Origin: Mesorhizobium sp. M1C.F.Ca.ET.210.01.1.1
GTDB lineage: Bacteria; Pseudomonadota; Alphaproteobacteria; Rhizobiales; Rhizobiaceae
Assembly: GCF_004791585.1 (NCBI RefSeq)
Contig: NZ_SRUU01000017.1
Location: forward strand, 1 to 64,000
DNA length: 64,000 nucleotides
Direction: 5' to 3'
The notes under the pieces were generated by a model. It did not search any database and was not told where the DNA came from. It saw only the letters and a list, made by a program, of their open reading frames with translations. Below are positions 47,060 to 55,561 of the stretch, piece by piece; the first letter of the stretch is position 1, and each line of letters opens with the position of its first letter. A program made the position numbers and the translations under genes.

Positions 47060-49948
47060 GTGACGAATTTTTCGCGAATCGCGTCGCTGTTCGCCCTCAT
47101 CCTGGCCGTCGTCGTCACGCTTTCGGCAGCCGCGCCGGCGCTTGCCGTCGAGCCGATCAAGATCGCCCGCGACGACAAGGCGCTCGACCTCTCGGGCGCC
47201 CTCGAGATCTACCCGAACCAGGGCGAGAATTTCCAGGTTTCCACCGCGCCCGGCCCTGACGGCATCGTGCGGCGCATCGAGGTCGAGGCCAAGGACGCGC
47301 GCTCGACCGGCGACTGGGCGGTGTTCGCGCTCGCCAATACCACCGACCAGCAGCTCGACCGACTGATCGTCGCGCCGCATTTCCGCCTGGTGAATTCCGG
47401 CATCTTCTGGCCGGACCTCGGCTCGACTCGCATCGCGGCGATCACGCCTAGCGAAGGCTTCGCGCTCGACCGCCAGACCAGCCCGGATGCCGACGTCTTC
47501 CGGGTGACGCTGAACCCCGGCACGGTGGTCACATTCGTGGCCGAGCTTGCCTCGCCGAAGCTGCCCCAGGTCTATCTTTGGGAACCTGAATCCTACAAGG
47601 ACTCGGTCAATTCCTACACGCTGTTTCGCGGCATCGTCATCGGCATAGCCGGGCTTCTGGCGCTGTTCCTGACGATCCTGTTCGTGGTCAAGGGAACCTC
47701 GATGTTCCCGGCCACCGCCGCGCTCGCCTGGGCGGTGCTCGCCTATATCTGCGTCGATTTCGGCTTCCTCAACAAGGTCATCGAGATCTCGCCCGGCAAC
47801 GAGCAGATGTGGCGGGCGGGCACCGAGGTGGCCTTGGCCGCGACCTTCGTGGTGTTCCTGTTCGCCTATCTCAATCTCAACCGATGGCACGGCCATTTCA
47901 GCTATGGCGCGCTGGTGTGGATTCTGGGTCTGCTGCTCATCGCGGGCGTGGCCATCGTCGATCCGGCGGTCGCCGCCGGCATCGCCCGCATCTCCTTCGC
48001 GGCAACCGCGCTCACCGGGCTCGGCCTCATCATCTTCCTCGGCATCCGCGGTTATGACCGCGCGATCATGCTGGTGCCTAGCTGGGTCATGGTTCTCTTG
48101 TGGCTATGCGGCTCGTGGATGGCCATCACCGGCATGCTGGACAACGATATTGCCCAGCCGGCGCTAGGCGGCGGCCTGATCCTCATCATCCTTCTGATCG
48201 GCTTCACCGTCATGCAGCACGCCTTTGCCGGCGGCGCGCTGCACCAGGGCCTGTTCTCCGACCTCGAGCGCCAGGCGCTCGCGGTTGCCGGATCGGGCGA
48301 CATCGTGTGGGACTGGGACGTGCTGCGCGACCGCGTGGTGACCAAGCCCGACATCAGCATGCAGCTCGGCCTTGCCCCCAACAGCCTGTCGGGCGCGGCG
48401 CGCAACTGGCTGCCGGTGCTGCATGCCGACGACCGCGACACCTTCCGCACCACGCTCGACGTGGTGCTTGAGCACCGCCGCGGCCGCGTGGCGCAGAATT
48501 TCCGCCTGCGCGGCGCCGACGGCCACTATCACTGGTTCTCGCTGAGGGCGCGGCCGGTGATCGGGTCGGACGGCGAGGTGATCCGCTGCGTCGGCACGAT
48601 GGTCGACGTCACCGAGCAGAAGAAGTCCGAGGAAAGGCTGCTGCACGACGCTGTGCACGATAACCTCACCGGTCTGCCGAACCGCGAATTGTTCATGAAT
48701 AGGCTGGAGGCGATCATCTCGATCGCCCGCACCGAGGACAAGGTTCGCCCCACCGTGTTCGTCATTGACATCGACCGCTTCAAGCAGGTCAATGACGGTC
48801 TCGGCATCTCGGCCGGCGACACCATCCTGCTCACCATCGCGCGCCGGCTGCACCGGCTCTTGAAACCCAAGGATTCACTGTCGCGCTTTGCCGGCGACCA
48901 GTTCGCGCTGATGCTGCTTTCCGACCAGGACCCAGCCCGCATCGCGGCGATGGCCGACGCCATCAAGCATGCGATCAACAACCCGATCACCTTCGCCAAG
49001 CGCGAGATCGTGCTCACCGCCTCGATCGGCCTGATCACCTGGACGACGGCGCAGACCTCGTCGGAGGACATGGTCAAGGACGCCGAGCTTGCCATGCACC
49101 AGGCCAAACGCTTCGGCGGCGACAGGATCGAGCCGTTCCGGCCGGCCTTCCGCACCGTTGGCACCGACCGGCTGCAGTTCGAATCCGACCTTCGCCGCGC
49201 CATCGAGCGGCGCGAATTCACGCTCGCCTACCAGCCGATCGTGCGGCTGGAGGACGGCAGCGTCGCCGGCTTCGAGGCCTTGCTGCGCTGGGATCATCCC
49301 AGGCGCGGCATGATCCCGCCGGGGGACTTCATCCCGGTGGCCGAGAATTGTGGTCTGATCGTGCAGCTCGGGCTGTTCGCCATGCAGCAGGCGGCCGAGG
49401 ACCTGGCGACCTGGCAGAAGCAGATCGGCGACGCGCCGCTCTCGGTCTCGGTCAACTTGTCCAGCCGGCAACTCATCCGCCGCGACCTCGTCAGCGACGT
49501 CCGATCGGTCATCGCGCGCGCCAACCTGAAGCCGCGCTGCTTCCGGCTCGAGCTCACCGAATCCCTGGTGATGGACAATCCCGAGCAGACCGCGCATGTG
49601 CTGACCAAGCTGAAGCAGCTCGGCATCGGGCTGTCGCTCGACGATTTCGGCACCGGCTATTCCTCGCTGTCCTACCTGACGCGCTTCCCCTTCGACACGA
49701 TCAAGATCGACAAGAGCTTCGTCGACGACGCGACGCCGAAGCGGGCCGTGCTGCTCAAGTCCATGGTCAACATGGCGCATGAGCTCGGCCTGTCGGTCGT
49801 CGCCGAAGGTATCTCCGACGAGAGCGACGCGCTGGAGCTGCGCCAGATGGGCTGCGAATACGTCCAGAGCTTCATGTTCGGCGCACCGATGCCCGGCGAC
49901 CAAGTGCTTAAGACCTTGAGGGAGCAGTATCCGCTGACGCAGGCTTAG
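47060..49948 (+). CDS. Membrane GGDEF/EAL cyclic-di-GMP protein with degenerate GGDEF
   Basis: Protein of 962 residues from GTG 47060, three bases after the acetyltransferase stop. It has a signal-like N-terminus (ending LAVE), an extracytoplasmic beta-rich domain (about 30-185), a block of about seven membrane helices (about 190-395), a PAS domain (about 410-530), GGDEF (about 535-690) and EAL (about 705-950). The GGDEF motif reads AGDQF at about 610, so cyclase activity is unlikely. The EAL part keeps FEALLRW, LSLDDFGTGYSSLSYL and KIDKSFV, so it is probably a cyclic-di-GMP phosphodiesterase controlled by an external signal. Confidence 0.9.
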   Translation: MTNFSRIASLFALILAVVVTLSAAAPALAVEPIKIARDDKALDLSGALEIYPNQGENFQVSTAPGPDGIVRRIEVEAKDARSTGDWAVFALANTTDQQLDRLIVAPHFRLVNSGIFWPDLGSTRIAAITPSEGFALDRQTSPDADVFRVTLNPGTVVTFVAELASPKLPQVYLWEPESYKDSVNSYTLFRGIVIGIAGLLALFLTILFVVKGTSMFPATAALAWAVLAYICVDFGFLNKVIEISPGNEQMWRAGTEVALAATFVVFLFAYLNLNRWHGHFSYGALVWILGLLLIAGVAIVDPAVAAGIARISFAATALTGLGLIIFLGIRGYDRAIMLVPSWVMVLLWLCGSWMAITGMLDNDIAQPALGGGLILIILLIGFTVMQHAFAGGALHQGLFSDLERQALAVAGSGDIVWDWDVLRDRVVTKPDISMQLGLAPNSLSGAARNWLPVLHADDRDTFRTTLDVVLEHRRGRVAQNFRLRGADGHYHWFSLRARPVIGSDGEVIRCVGTMVDVTEQKKSEERLLHDAVHDNLTGLPNRELFMNRLEAIISIARTEDKVRPTVFVIDIDRFKQVNDGLGISAGDTILLTIARRLHRLLKPKDSLSRFAGDQFALMLLSDQDPARIAAMADAIKHAINNPITFAKREIVLTASIGLITWTTAQTSSEDMVKDAELAMHQAKRFGGDRIEPFRPAFRTVGTDRLQFESDLRRAIERREFTLAYQPIVRLEDGSVAGFEALLRWDHPRRGMIPPGDFIPVAENCGLIVQLGLFAMQQAAEDLATWQKQIGDAPLSVSVNLSSRQLIRRDLVSDVRSVIARANLKPRCFRLELTESLVMDNPEQTAHVLTKLKQLGIGLSLDDFGTGYSSLSYLTRFPFDTIKIDKSFVDDATPKRAVLLKSMVNMAHELGLSVVAEGISDESDALELRQMGCEYVQSFMFGAPMPGDQVLKTLREQYPLTQA

Positions 49949-49997
49949 CTTGGCGTAGCGCGTCGGTGCTCGCAGGCTGAGCGGAGGCCTTCCAACC

Positions 49998-50055
49998 TCG
50001 TCATCCTAGGGTCTACGCGCGTCGGTTCGTTCCTTGCTTCGCCCTAGGATGACGA
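49998..50055. repeat. 14-bp inverted repeat with a 30-base loop
   Basis: Perfect arms TCGTCATCCTAGGG (49998-50011) and CCCTAGGATGACGA (50042-50055). The CCTAGG-centred arms with GTCAT flanks resemble a dispersed repeat family I associate with Mesorhizobium genomes. It lies between the converging GGDEF/EAL gene and algH, so it may serve as a terminator for both. Confidence 0.65.
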
Positions 50056-50131
50056 AGCTGAGGTGGCTCGGCCAATCTCCGACGTTTATGATGATCCGAT
50101 GCAACAAGGTCCCCGCAGGCGAAGGCGAGGC

Positions 50132-50740
50132 CTAGGCGTGGCCGGCGGCGGCGCTGAGATGGGCGAGATCGATGCCGATCGAGGCGAGGATGCGGTCGTA
50201 TTTGCGCTCGATGTCGGCATCGAACAGAAGTTCCGTCGTCGCCGGGCAGGTCAGCCAGCCGTTCTCGGCGATCTCGCTTTCGAGCTGGCCGGCGCCCCAG
50301 CCGGAATAGCCGAGCGCCATCAGCGCATGACGCGGCCCGCGGCCGGTCGAGATGGCGCGCAGGATGTCCACGGTCGCGGTCAGGCAGATGTCGTCCGAGA
50401 CGTTGAGCGAGGATTCCACCCGATAGTCGCCGGAATGCAGCACGAAGCCGCGGCTGCGGTCGACCGGGCCGCCGTTGCGCACGACGAAGTCGCGGGCATG
50501 GGCCGGCAGGCGGATCGCCTCCTGCTCGTTCATGATGCCGAGCTGCACCAAAAGGTCGGGAAACAGCATCTGCTGCGTCTGGTTGATGATCAGGCCCATC
50601 GCGCCCTCGTCGCTGTGGGCGCAGATATAGATGACCGAGCGCGTAAAACGGCCGTCCTTCATGCCGGGCATGGCAATGAGGAACTGATCGTCGAGAAAGC
50701 CGCGCCCGGCGGCCATCTTTTTGTGGCGCAACAAGTCCAT
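50132..50740 (-). CDS. algH: AlgH/YqgE-family protein (DUF179)
   Basis: Protein of 202 residues from the ATG at 50740 (MDLLRHKKMAAGRGF); a longer frame upstream lacks support. DUF179 features are FLDDQFLIAMPGMKDGRF near 14-31, SVIYICAHSDEGAMGLIIN near 34-52, GGPVDRSRGFVLHS near 91-104 and GYSGWGAGQLESEIAENGWL near 145-164. Its exact role is unknown; it affects alginate and other gene expression in pseudomonads. It is divergent from the DsbD-N-like gene. Confidence 0.92.
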   Translation of the reverse strand: MDLLRHKKMAAGRGFLDDQFLIAMPGMKDGRFTRSVIYICAHSDEGAMGLIINQTQQMLFPDLLVQLGIMNEQEAIRLPAHARDFVVRNGGPVDRSRGFVLHSGDYRVESSLNVSDDICLTATVDILRAISTGRGPRHALMALGYSGWGAGQLESEIAENGWLTCPATTELLFDADIERKYDRILASIGIDLAHLSAAAGHA

Positions 50741-50867
50741 GAGGTTGAGCGTAACCCGTTTCCGCGGCGCCGAAAAGATGCTGAGGCTGCCGGATGTCAC
50801 GCAAATATGATACCGGCAGGAACATGAGACCATTGCGCGGCCAAGAATGGGCGATCAAATCAACGCC

Positions 50868-51674
50868 ATGCGATACCTGAATATTGTGGCGCTGGGCGCC
50901 GTCGTCGGCTTGGGAGCGGCTCTGCCGGCCGAGGCGTCGTCCTCCGCCTGGTACAACAGCGAAGGCGGCAAGGTGCGGTTGGTGACCAGCGGCAAGCCGG
51001 ATGAGGCGGGCCAGATCCACGGCGTGCTCGACATTGCGCTGAAGCCCGGCTGGAAAACCTATTGGCGCGACCCCGGCGACGCCGGCGTGCCACCGCAGAT
51101 CGACGTCTCGGCCAGCACCAACGTCGCCGATGCAAGGCTTTCGTTTCCGCCGCCGCAGCGCCACGACGACGGCTACGGCAAATGGGCCGGCTACGACCGC
51201 CCGGTGTCGCTGCCGGTGACCTTCACGCTGTCTTCGCCCGACCAGCCGGCGACCATCGACGCCAACGTCTTCCTCGGCATCTGCGAGACGATCTGCATTC
51301 CGGTGCAGACGCGGCTCAGCGTCGACCCCGCTTCCGATCCGGACAACGCCACCGACGCGGCGCTGGTGAAGACGGCGCTCGCGACGCTGCCCTCGCCGGC
51401 ACGGCCCGATTTCGGCATCAGCGTGCTGCCCGGCGACCACGAGACGCTTGTCGTCGAGGCCCAATCACCGGGCGATCGGGATTCGGTCGACTTCTTCATC
51501 GCCGGCGAGCGCGACTACATGTTCGGAGCGCCGGTGCGCAGCGAGAAGGACGGCAAGATCGTCTTCACCGTGCCGATCCTCGACCGACCGTCGGCGACAC
51601 CCACGGGCGGCGGGCTGTACTATACGCTGACCGGTGCCGAGGGCGCGGTGGACGGGTTGCTGCCTTTCCCTTGA
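50868..51674 (+). CDS. DsbD N-terminal-domain-like periplasmic protein
   Basis: Protein of 268 residues from ATG 50868 (an in-frame ATG at 50847 adds seven residues). It has a signal peptide ending near PAEASS, then the ScsB/DsbD N-terminal domain: ALKPGWKTYWRDPGDAGVPP near 53-72, RFxxPxG-like blocks around SFPPPQRHDDGYG near 86-98, and the redox cysteine pair in FLGICETICIPV near 133-144. The transmembrane and thioredoxin parts of DsbD are absent, so it would receive electrons from another protein. It may help reduce disulfides of periplasmic copper or peroxide-defence proteins. Confidence 0.8.
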   Translation: MRYLNIVALGAVVGLGAALPAEASSSAWYNSEGGKVRLVTSGKPDEAGQIHGVLDIALKPGWKTYWRDPGDAGVPPQIDVSASTNVADARLSFPPPQRHDDGYGKWAGYDRPVSLPVTFTLSSPDQPATIDANVFLGICETICIPVQTRLSVDPASDPDNATDAALVKTALATLPSPARPDFGISVLPGDHETLVVEAQSPGDRDSVDFFIAGERDYMFGAPVRSEKDGKIVFTVPILDRPSATPTGGGLYYTLTGAEGAVDGLLPFP

Positions 51675-51693
51675 TCCAGGCCCTCATGGAGCC

Positions 51694-51737
51694 GCAATTC
51701 CGGACGGGAAACCCCTGCGCACTTTTCCTGCAATTGC
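51694..51737. repeat. Palindromic repeat, same family as 40793-40836
   Basis: GCAATTCC at 51694-51701, then GGACGGGAAACCCCTGCGCA and CTTTTCCTGCAATTGC to 51737. It aligns base by base with 40793-40836 with a few substitutions. It starts 20 bases after the DsbD-N-like stop, a typical place for a transcript-end hairpin. Confidence 0.65.
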
Positions 51738-51812
51738 TGTGAACAGTTGCGGGAAGCCGCTCAGTCCGATACGCAGGCACAGATCCTTCCCCATCTCCCA
51801 AGCGAGGAACCC

Positions 51813-52295
51813 ATGACCATTTCGGTTGGCGAAAAACTGCCCGAAGCGACCTTCAAGGTAATGACCGACGACGGCGCGAAGCCGGTCACGGGCGCCGAAA
51901 TCTTCGCTGGAAAGAAGGTGGTCCTGTTCGGAGTTCCCGGCGCCTTCACGCCGACCTGCAGCAACAACCACCTGCCCGGCTACCTCGAGAACCACGACGC
52001 CATCCTAGCGCGCGGCGTCGACACTATCGCTGTCGTCTCGGTCAACGACGTCCATGTCATGGGCGCCTGGGCGCGCTTTACCGGTGGCGAAGGCAAGATC
52101 CTTTATCTGGCCGACGGCAGCGGCGACTTCGCCAAGTCGGTCGGGCTCGACAACGACCTTTCCGCGAACGGCATGGGGCTGCGCTCGAAGCGCTTTTCGA
52201 TGATCGTCAACGACGGCAAGGTCGTGGCGATCAATGTCGAAACCAAGCCGGGTGTCGACGAGAGCGGCGCGGCCAAGATCCTCGAGCAGCTCTGA
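51813..52295 (+). CDS. Peroxiredoxin (Prx5/thiol peroxidase type)
   Basis: Protein of 160 residues from ATG 51813. The peroxidatic cysteine is C49 in VPGAFTPTCSNNHLPGY, the Prx5-type motif PGAFTPxCS. A resolving-cysteine partner is absent or external, because no other Cys is present. LYLADGSGDFAKSVGLDND near 92-110 and RSKRFSMIVNDGKV near 118-131 complete the family pattern. It reduces peroxides, probably using glutaredoxin. Its stop overlaps the next start by one base. Confidence 0.92.
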   Translation: MTISVGEKLPEATFKVMTDDGAKPVTGAEIFAGKKVVLFGVPGAFTPTCSNNHLPGYLENHDAILARGVDTIAVVSVNDVHVMGAWARFTGGEGKILYLADGSGDFAKSVGLDNDLSANGMGLRSKRFSMIVNDGKVVAINVETKPGVDESGAAKILEQL

Positions 52296-52771
52296 TGCTC
52301 GACATCGCCTGGCGCGCCATCGCGATCGGCATCGGTGCCACGGTCTTCATGGACGTCTGGGCGATTGTCCTCAACAAGGCGTTCGGCCTGCCGCGGCCGA
52401 ATTGGGGACTGGTCGGCCGCTGGGTCCGGCACCTGCCCGAGAAGGTCTTCCACGACGATATCGGCGAGGCCGCGCCCTATGCGCATGAAAAGGCGCTAGG
52501 CTGGGCATTCCACTATCTCGTCGGCATCCTCTATGGCGTGATCCTGGTCGTGCTCGCGGGCGCGGGCTGGCTTGCCGCGCCGACCCTCCTGCCGGCCTTC
52601 ATCCTCGGCATCGTCACCGTCGGCGCCGGCTGGTTCCTGCTGGCGCCCGGCATGGGCGCCGGCTGGGCGGCGTCCAAACTGCCCAATCCGATGTTGGTGC
52701 GCGCGCTCAACCTCGTCTCGCACACCGTGTTCGCGCTCGGCCTGTTCACCACGGCGCTGCTGATCCGTTAG
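52295..52771 (+). CDS. DUF2938 membrane protein
   Basis: Protein of 158 residues with four hydrophobic helices (about 6-22, 68-92, 97-115 and 132-150). DUF2938 hallmarks are GATVFMDVWAIVLNKAFGLP near residues 10-29, WGLVGRWVRHLPEKVFHDDI near 32-51 and EKALGWAFHYLVGILYGV near 61-78. Its function is unknown. It is coupled to the peroxiredoxin gene by a one-base overlap, suggesting a related stress role. Confidence 0.85.
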   Translation: MLDIAWRAIAIGIGATVFMDVWAIVLNKAFGLPRPNWGLVGRWVRHLPEKVFHDDIGEAAPYAHEKALGWAFHYLVGILYGVILVVLAGAGWLAAPTLLPAFILGIVTVGAGWFLLAPGMGAGWAASKLPNPMLVRALNLVSHTVFALGLFTTALLIR

Positions 52772-52775
52772 TTGA

Positions 52776-53087
52776 TCAGAACAGACGCTTCAAATCCCTG
52801 CGGCCGTCCACCACACGAACGATCTCGACCCGTTCAACAAGACCATCGTTCGTGTCCGGAATCGTTTCGTAAAGCAGTATAAACGGTGCTGCCACAAGCA
52901 TTCGCGCGGACGGCCTGATGTCGGCCCGTCTCACCCCCATGCGTGGCTGTTCAGCCAACTGCATCGCGCGCGCTTCTATCCAAGCATAATAGCGTTCGGC
53001 GGCCGTTGCGTTCTCCCCGCCTATAGTCACGTAAATATCGATGAGGTCGGCTCTGGCCGCCGGTGACCAAACGACCTTAACGGCCAT
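52776..53087 (-). CDS. parE: ParE/RelE-type toxin
   Basis: Protein of 103 residues from ATG 53087, since the longer upstream extension is the antitoxin in another frame. It has the ParE pattern: KVVWSPAARADLIDIYVTI near 4-22, RYYAWIEARAMQLAEQPRMG near 33-52, and FILLYETIPDTNDGLVERVEIVRVVDGRRD in parts to the C-terminus, ending LKRLF. It overlaps the ParD gene by 11 bases, the normal toxin-antitoxin arrangement with antitoxin first. ParE toxins poison DNA gyrase. Confidence 0.88.
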   Translation of the reverse strand: MAVKVVWSPAARADLIDIYVTIGGENATAAERYYAWIEARAMQLAEQPRMGVRRADIRPSARMLVAAPFILLYETIPDTNDGLVERVEIVRVVDGRRDLKRLF

Positions 53088-53358
53088 TCGGCGCGGCTTC
53101 CGCAAGCTTGCGCCGAGCTTCTTTTCGCAAGGCATCGAAGTCGACAGGTTCCGCCTTGCCGCTCGCCTTGCCTTCATCCCAGAGCCGCTGCAGCCGGCGC
53201 ACATCTTCCTGACGCAATTCGCGCTTTGCCAACCAGTCCCGCATCGCTTCGCGCACAATCTCGCTCGTAGTGGCGTATTCGCCAGCTTCCACAGCTTCGC
53301 GCATGACTGTTGCCTGTTGCGTCGTAACGGCCACGCTTAACTTTTCGACGTTCGCCAT
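53077..53358 (-). CDS. parD: ParD-type antitoxin
   Basis: Protein of 93 residues from ATG 53358. The ribbon-helix-helix N-terminus is VEKLSVAVTTQQATVMREAV near 4-23, with GEYATTSEIVREAMRDWLAK near 27-46. The acidic and helical C-terminal half wraps the toxin. It should repress its own operon and neutralise ParE. It is transcribed ahead of parE. Confidence 0.88.
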   Translation of the reverse strand: MANVEKLSVAVTTQQATVMREAVEAGEYATTSEIVREAMRDWLAKRELRQEDVRRLQRLWDEGKASGKAEPVDFDALRKEARRKLAEAAPNGR

Positions 53359-53431
53359 CGGGTCCGATCCATGCTCTATGGTAGTAAATATTACTCGCTT
53401 TGCTGGATTGCAATCAACTGGTCGCTGCGTC

Positions 53432-54031
53432 CTACTCGCCGAACTCGAGACGCGGCGCCGGACTGTCGATCGGTAGCCATCCATGGATCAGGTGTCGCGC
53501 GCCGATATCGTAGGCAAAATAGTTGCCGCCACCGGCCGGCTGATCCGCTTTGCGGCTGATTTCCTGGCCGCTGAGATGGAGCAACAGAAGCGTCCCCACC
53601 CCGCCGTGGCCTACGAACGCAATGTCCCCGGTTTCACCGGATCCGAGCACGGCCTCGACTTCGCTCACAATACGACGTCGAGCATCGATGGCTCGCTCCC
53701 ATCCGCGAACGCTGACATGCGGATTGGCGAAGAACTGGTCGGCGACCGCCTCGAATTCCGGAGGCGGCAGGAAGTCGGTTGCCGAGCGGTCATTCTCATG
53801 CATGCGCTCCCTCACCTCTACGGTCAGGTTAAGGCGCCCGGCGAGCACCTCGGCAGTTTCGATGGCCTTGCGTTCGCCCGATGGGACGATGCACCGGATC
53901 GATCCGACCCATGGCTGGTCGAGCATCGCGTTCGCTCTCGCGCGGCCGAGCTCGGACAAACCCCACTCCGATACGGGAATATCGGCGTCGATCTGAACCT
54001 GGGGATGAGTGATATAGTATGCAATCGACAA
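53432..54031 (-). CDS. Histidine phosphatase (phosphoglycerate mutase-like)
   Basis: Protein of about 199 residues; the best start is TTG 54031 (SIAYYITHPQVQIDADIPV), since everything before it in the frame is a shadow of rnhA. The family nucleophile motif RHG is replaced by THP, with His in ITHPQV. The other family features are present: SGERKAIETAEVLAGRL near 56-72, MHENDRSATDFLPPPEF near 81-97 and VGHGGVGTLLLLHL near 147-160 with the second catalytic His. It is probably a phosphatase of small phosphorylated molecules. It lies 31 bases downstream of rnhA. Confidence 0.8.
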   Translation of the reverse strand: MSIAYYITHPQVQIDADIPVSEWGLSELGRARANAMLDQPWVGSIRCIVPSGERKAIETAEVLAGRLNLTVEVRERMHENDRSATDFLPPPEFEAVADQFFANPHVSVRGWERAIDARRRIVSEVEAVLGSGETGDIAFVGHGGVGTLLLLHLSGQEISRKADQPAGGGNYFAYDIGARHLIHGWLPIDSPAPRLEFGE

Positions 54032-54062
54032 GACCGCGGTTTCCCACCAGTGGAGCCGAAGC

Positions 54063-54596
54063 TCAATAGCTCTGGGTCGAACGGCGCGGAGCCTTGGCCA
54101 GTGGCCGCTTTGGCTGAACATCCGGCTTAGGCGCGGCCACCATCGGCTTGGACGATGTCTTCTTGAACGGCGCCATGCCTTGCCTTGCCAGTTCGTCGGC
54201 GCGCTCATTTTCCGGATGGCCGGCATGGCCTTTGACCCAGTGCCAGGTGACCTTGTGGCGCCGGTTGGCCTCGTCGAGCGCCTGCCACAGTTCGCCGTTC
54301 TTGACCGGCTTCTTGTCGCCGGTCCTCCAGCCGTTCTTCTTCCAGCCGTGGATCCATTTGGAGATACCATCCATGACGTATTTGCTGTCGGTATAAAGAT
54401 CGACCGTGCAGGGCTCCTTCAGCGCGTTGAGCGCGGTGATGGCTGCAAGCAGTTCCATGCGGTTGTTGGTGGTCTCGGCCTCGCCGCCCGACAGCTCCTT
54501 GGTGACGCCGTTGTAGCGCAGCACGGCGCCCCAGCCGCCTGGCCCAGGATTGCCCGAGCAGGCGCCATCGGTGAAGATCTCGATCTCTTTGTTCAT
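54063..54596 (-). CDS. rnhA: Ribonuclease HI
   Basis: Protein of 177 residues. The four acidic metal ligands are visible: D10 in FTDGACSGNPGPGGWG, the Glu of NNRMELLAAI near 48, the Asp of YTDSKYVMDGI near 70 and the Asp of NERADELARQG near 134. The handle region KKNGWRTGDKKPVKN is present. A lysine- and proline-rich tail of about 30 residues extends past the usual 150. It removes RNA from RNA:DNA hybrids. It overlaps thrB by four bases. Confidence 0.96.
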   Translation of the reverse strand: MNKEIEIFTDGACSGNPGPGGWGAVLRYNGVTKELSGGEAETTNNRMELLAAITALNALKEPCTVDLYTDSKYVMDGISKWIHGWKKNGWRTGDKKPVKNGELWQALDEANRRHKVTWHWVKGHAGHPENERADELARQGMAPFKKTSSKPMVAAPKPDVQPKRPLAKAPRRSTQSY

Positions 54597-55555
54597 ATCA
54601 GCCCGTATTCGGATGGCGATCTGATCGCCCGGTGGAAGCGCATGCGGCGGATATATTCGGTCGGATCGCGCTTCATCACCAGGCCGCCATTGGGGATGGT
54701 CAGCCAGTCATAGAGCCTGGTCAGCATGAAGCGCAGCGCCGAACCACGCGCCAGCATCGGCAGCGCCGCCTTCTCGTCGCCTCCAAGCGGCCGCACCGAC
54801 TGGTAGCCGGCAAGCAGCGCCGTGCCTTTGGTGAGGTTGAAGGAAAAATCCTTCTCGAAACACCAGGCGTTGAGGCATGTGGCGACATCATAGGCGTAGA
54901 GGTCGTCGCAGGCGAAATAGAAGTCGATCAGCCCGGACAGCTTCTCGCCGAGGAAGAAGACGTTGTCCGGGAAGAGATCGGCATGGATGATGCCTCGCGG
55001 CAGGTCGGCCGGCCAGTTGCGTTCGAAATCCGCGAAGTCGGCGTCGACCTCTGCCGCCAGCCCTGGCTCGACCTCGTCGGCGCGCTCGCGTGACGCGGCC
55101 CAGAGCTTGCGCCAGCCGTCGATGGCAAGCGCGTTCGGCCGATGCATCGGAAAATCCCGGCCGGCGAGATGGAGCGCGGCCAGCGCCTTGCCGACCTCGC
55201 CGCAATGGGCCGCCGTCGGCCGTCTGAGCGACAGGCCCTCGAGGAAGGTGATGATGACGGCCGGCCGGCCGGCGAGCGTGCCGATGACGGTGCCGTCATG
55301 CGCGGTGACCGGAAGCGGGCAGGAAATGCCCTTTCGCGCCAGATGGCCCATCAGGCCGAGGAAAAAGGGCAGGTCGGCCTTGTCGACGCGCTTCTCGTAG
55401 AGCGTCAGGATGTAAGAGCCGGTGGACGCGTGGACGAGAAAATTCGAGTTCTCGGTGCCCTCGGCGATGCCCTTGTAGGACAGGAGCTCGCCCACCGGGT
55501 AGGCTTTCAGGAACGCGCTGAGCTCGTTTTCGTTGACGTCGGTGTAGACGGCCAT
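54593..55555 (-). CDS. thrB: Homoserine kinase (APH-fold type)
   Basis: Protein of 320 residues. It is the aminoglycoside-phosphotransferase-like homoserine kinase of alpha- and gammaproteobacteria: start MAVYTDVNENELSAFLKAY, GIAEGTENSNFLV near 30-42, catalytic loop GIIHADLFPDNVFF near 188-201 and DFYFACDDLYAYDVA near 211-225. It phosphorylates homoserine for ThrC. It lies between ispH (6 bases upstream) and rnhA (overlapping), a conserved ispH-thrB-rnhA order in rhizobia. Confidence 0.95.
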   Translation of the reverse strand: MAVYTDVNENELSAFLKAYPVGELLSYKGIAEGTENSNFLVHASTGSYILTLYEKRVDKADLPFFLGLMGHLARKGISCPLPVTAHDGTVIGTLAGRPAVIITFLEGLSLRRPTAAHCGEVGKALAALHLAGRDFPMHRPNALAIDGWRKLWAASRERADEVEPGLAAEVDADFADFERNWPADLPRGIIHADLFPDNVFFLGEKLSGLIDFYFACDDLYAYDVATCLNAWCFEKDFSFNLTKGTALLAGYQSVRPLGGDEKAALPMLARGSALRFMLTRLYDWLTIPNGGLVMKRDPTEYIRRMRFHRAIRSPSEYGLI

Positions 55556-55561
55556 TTGGGT

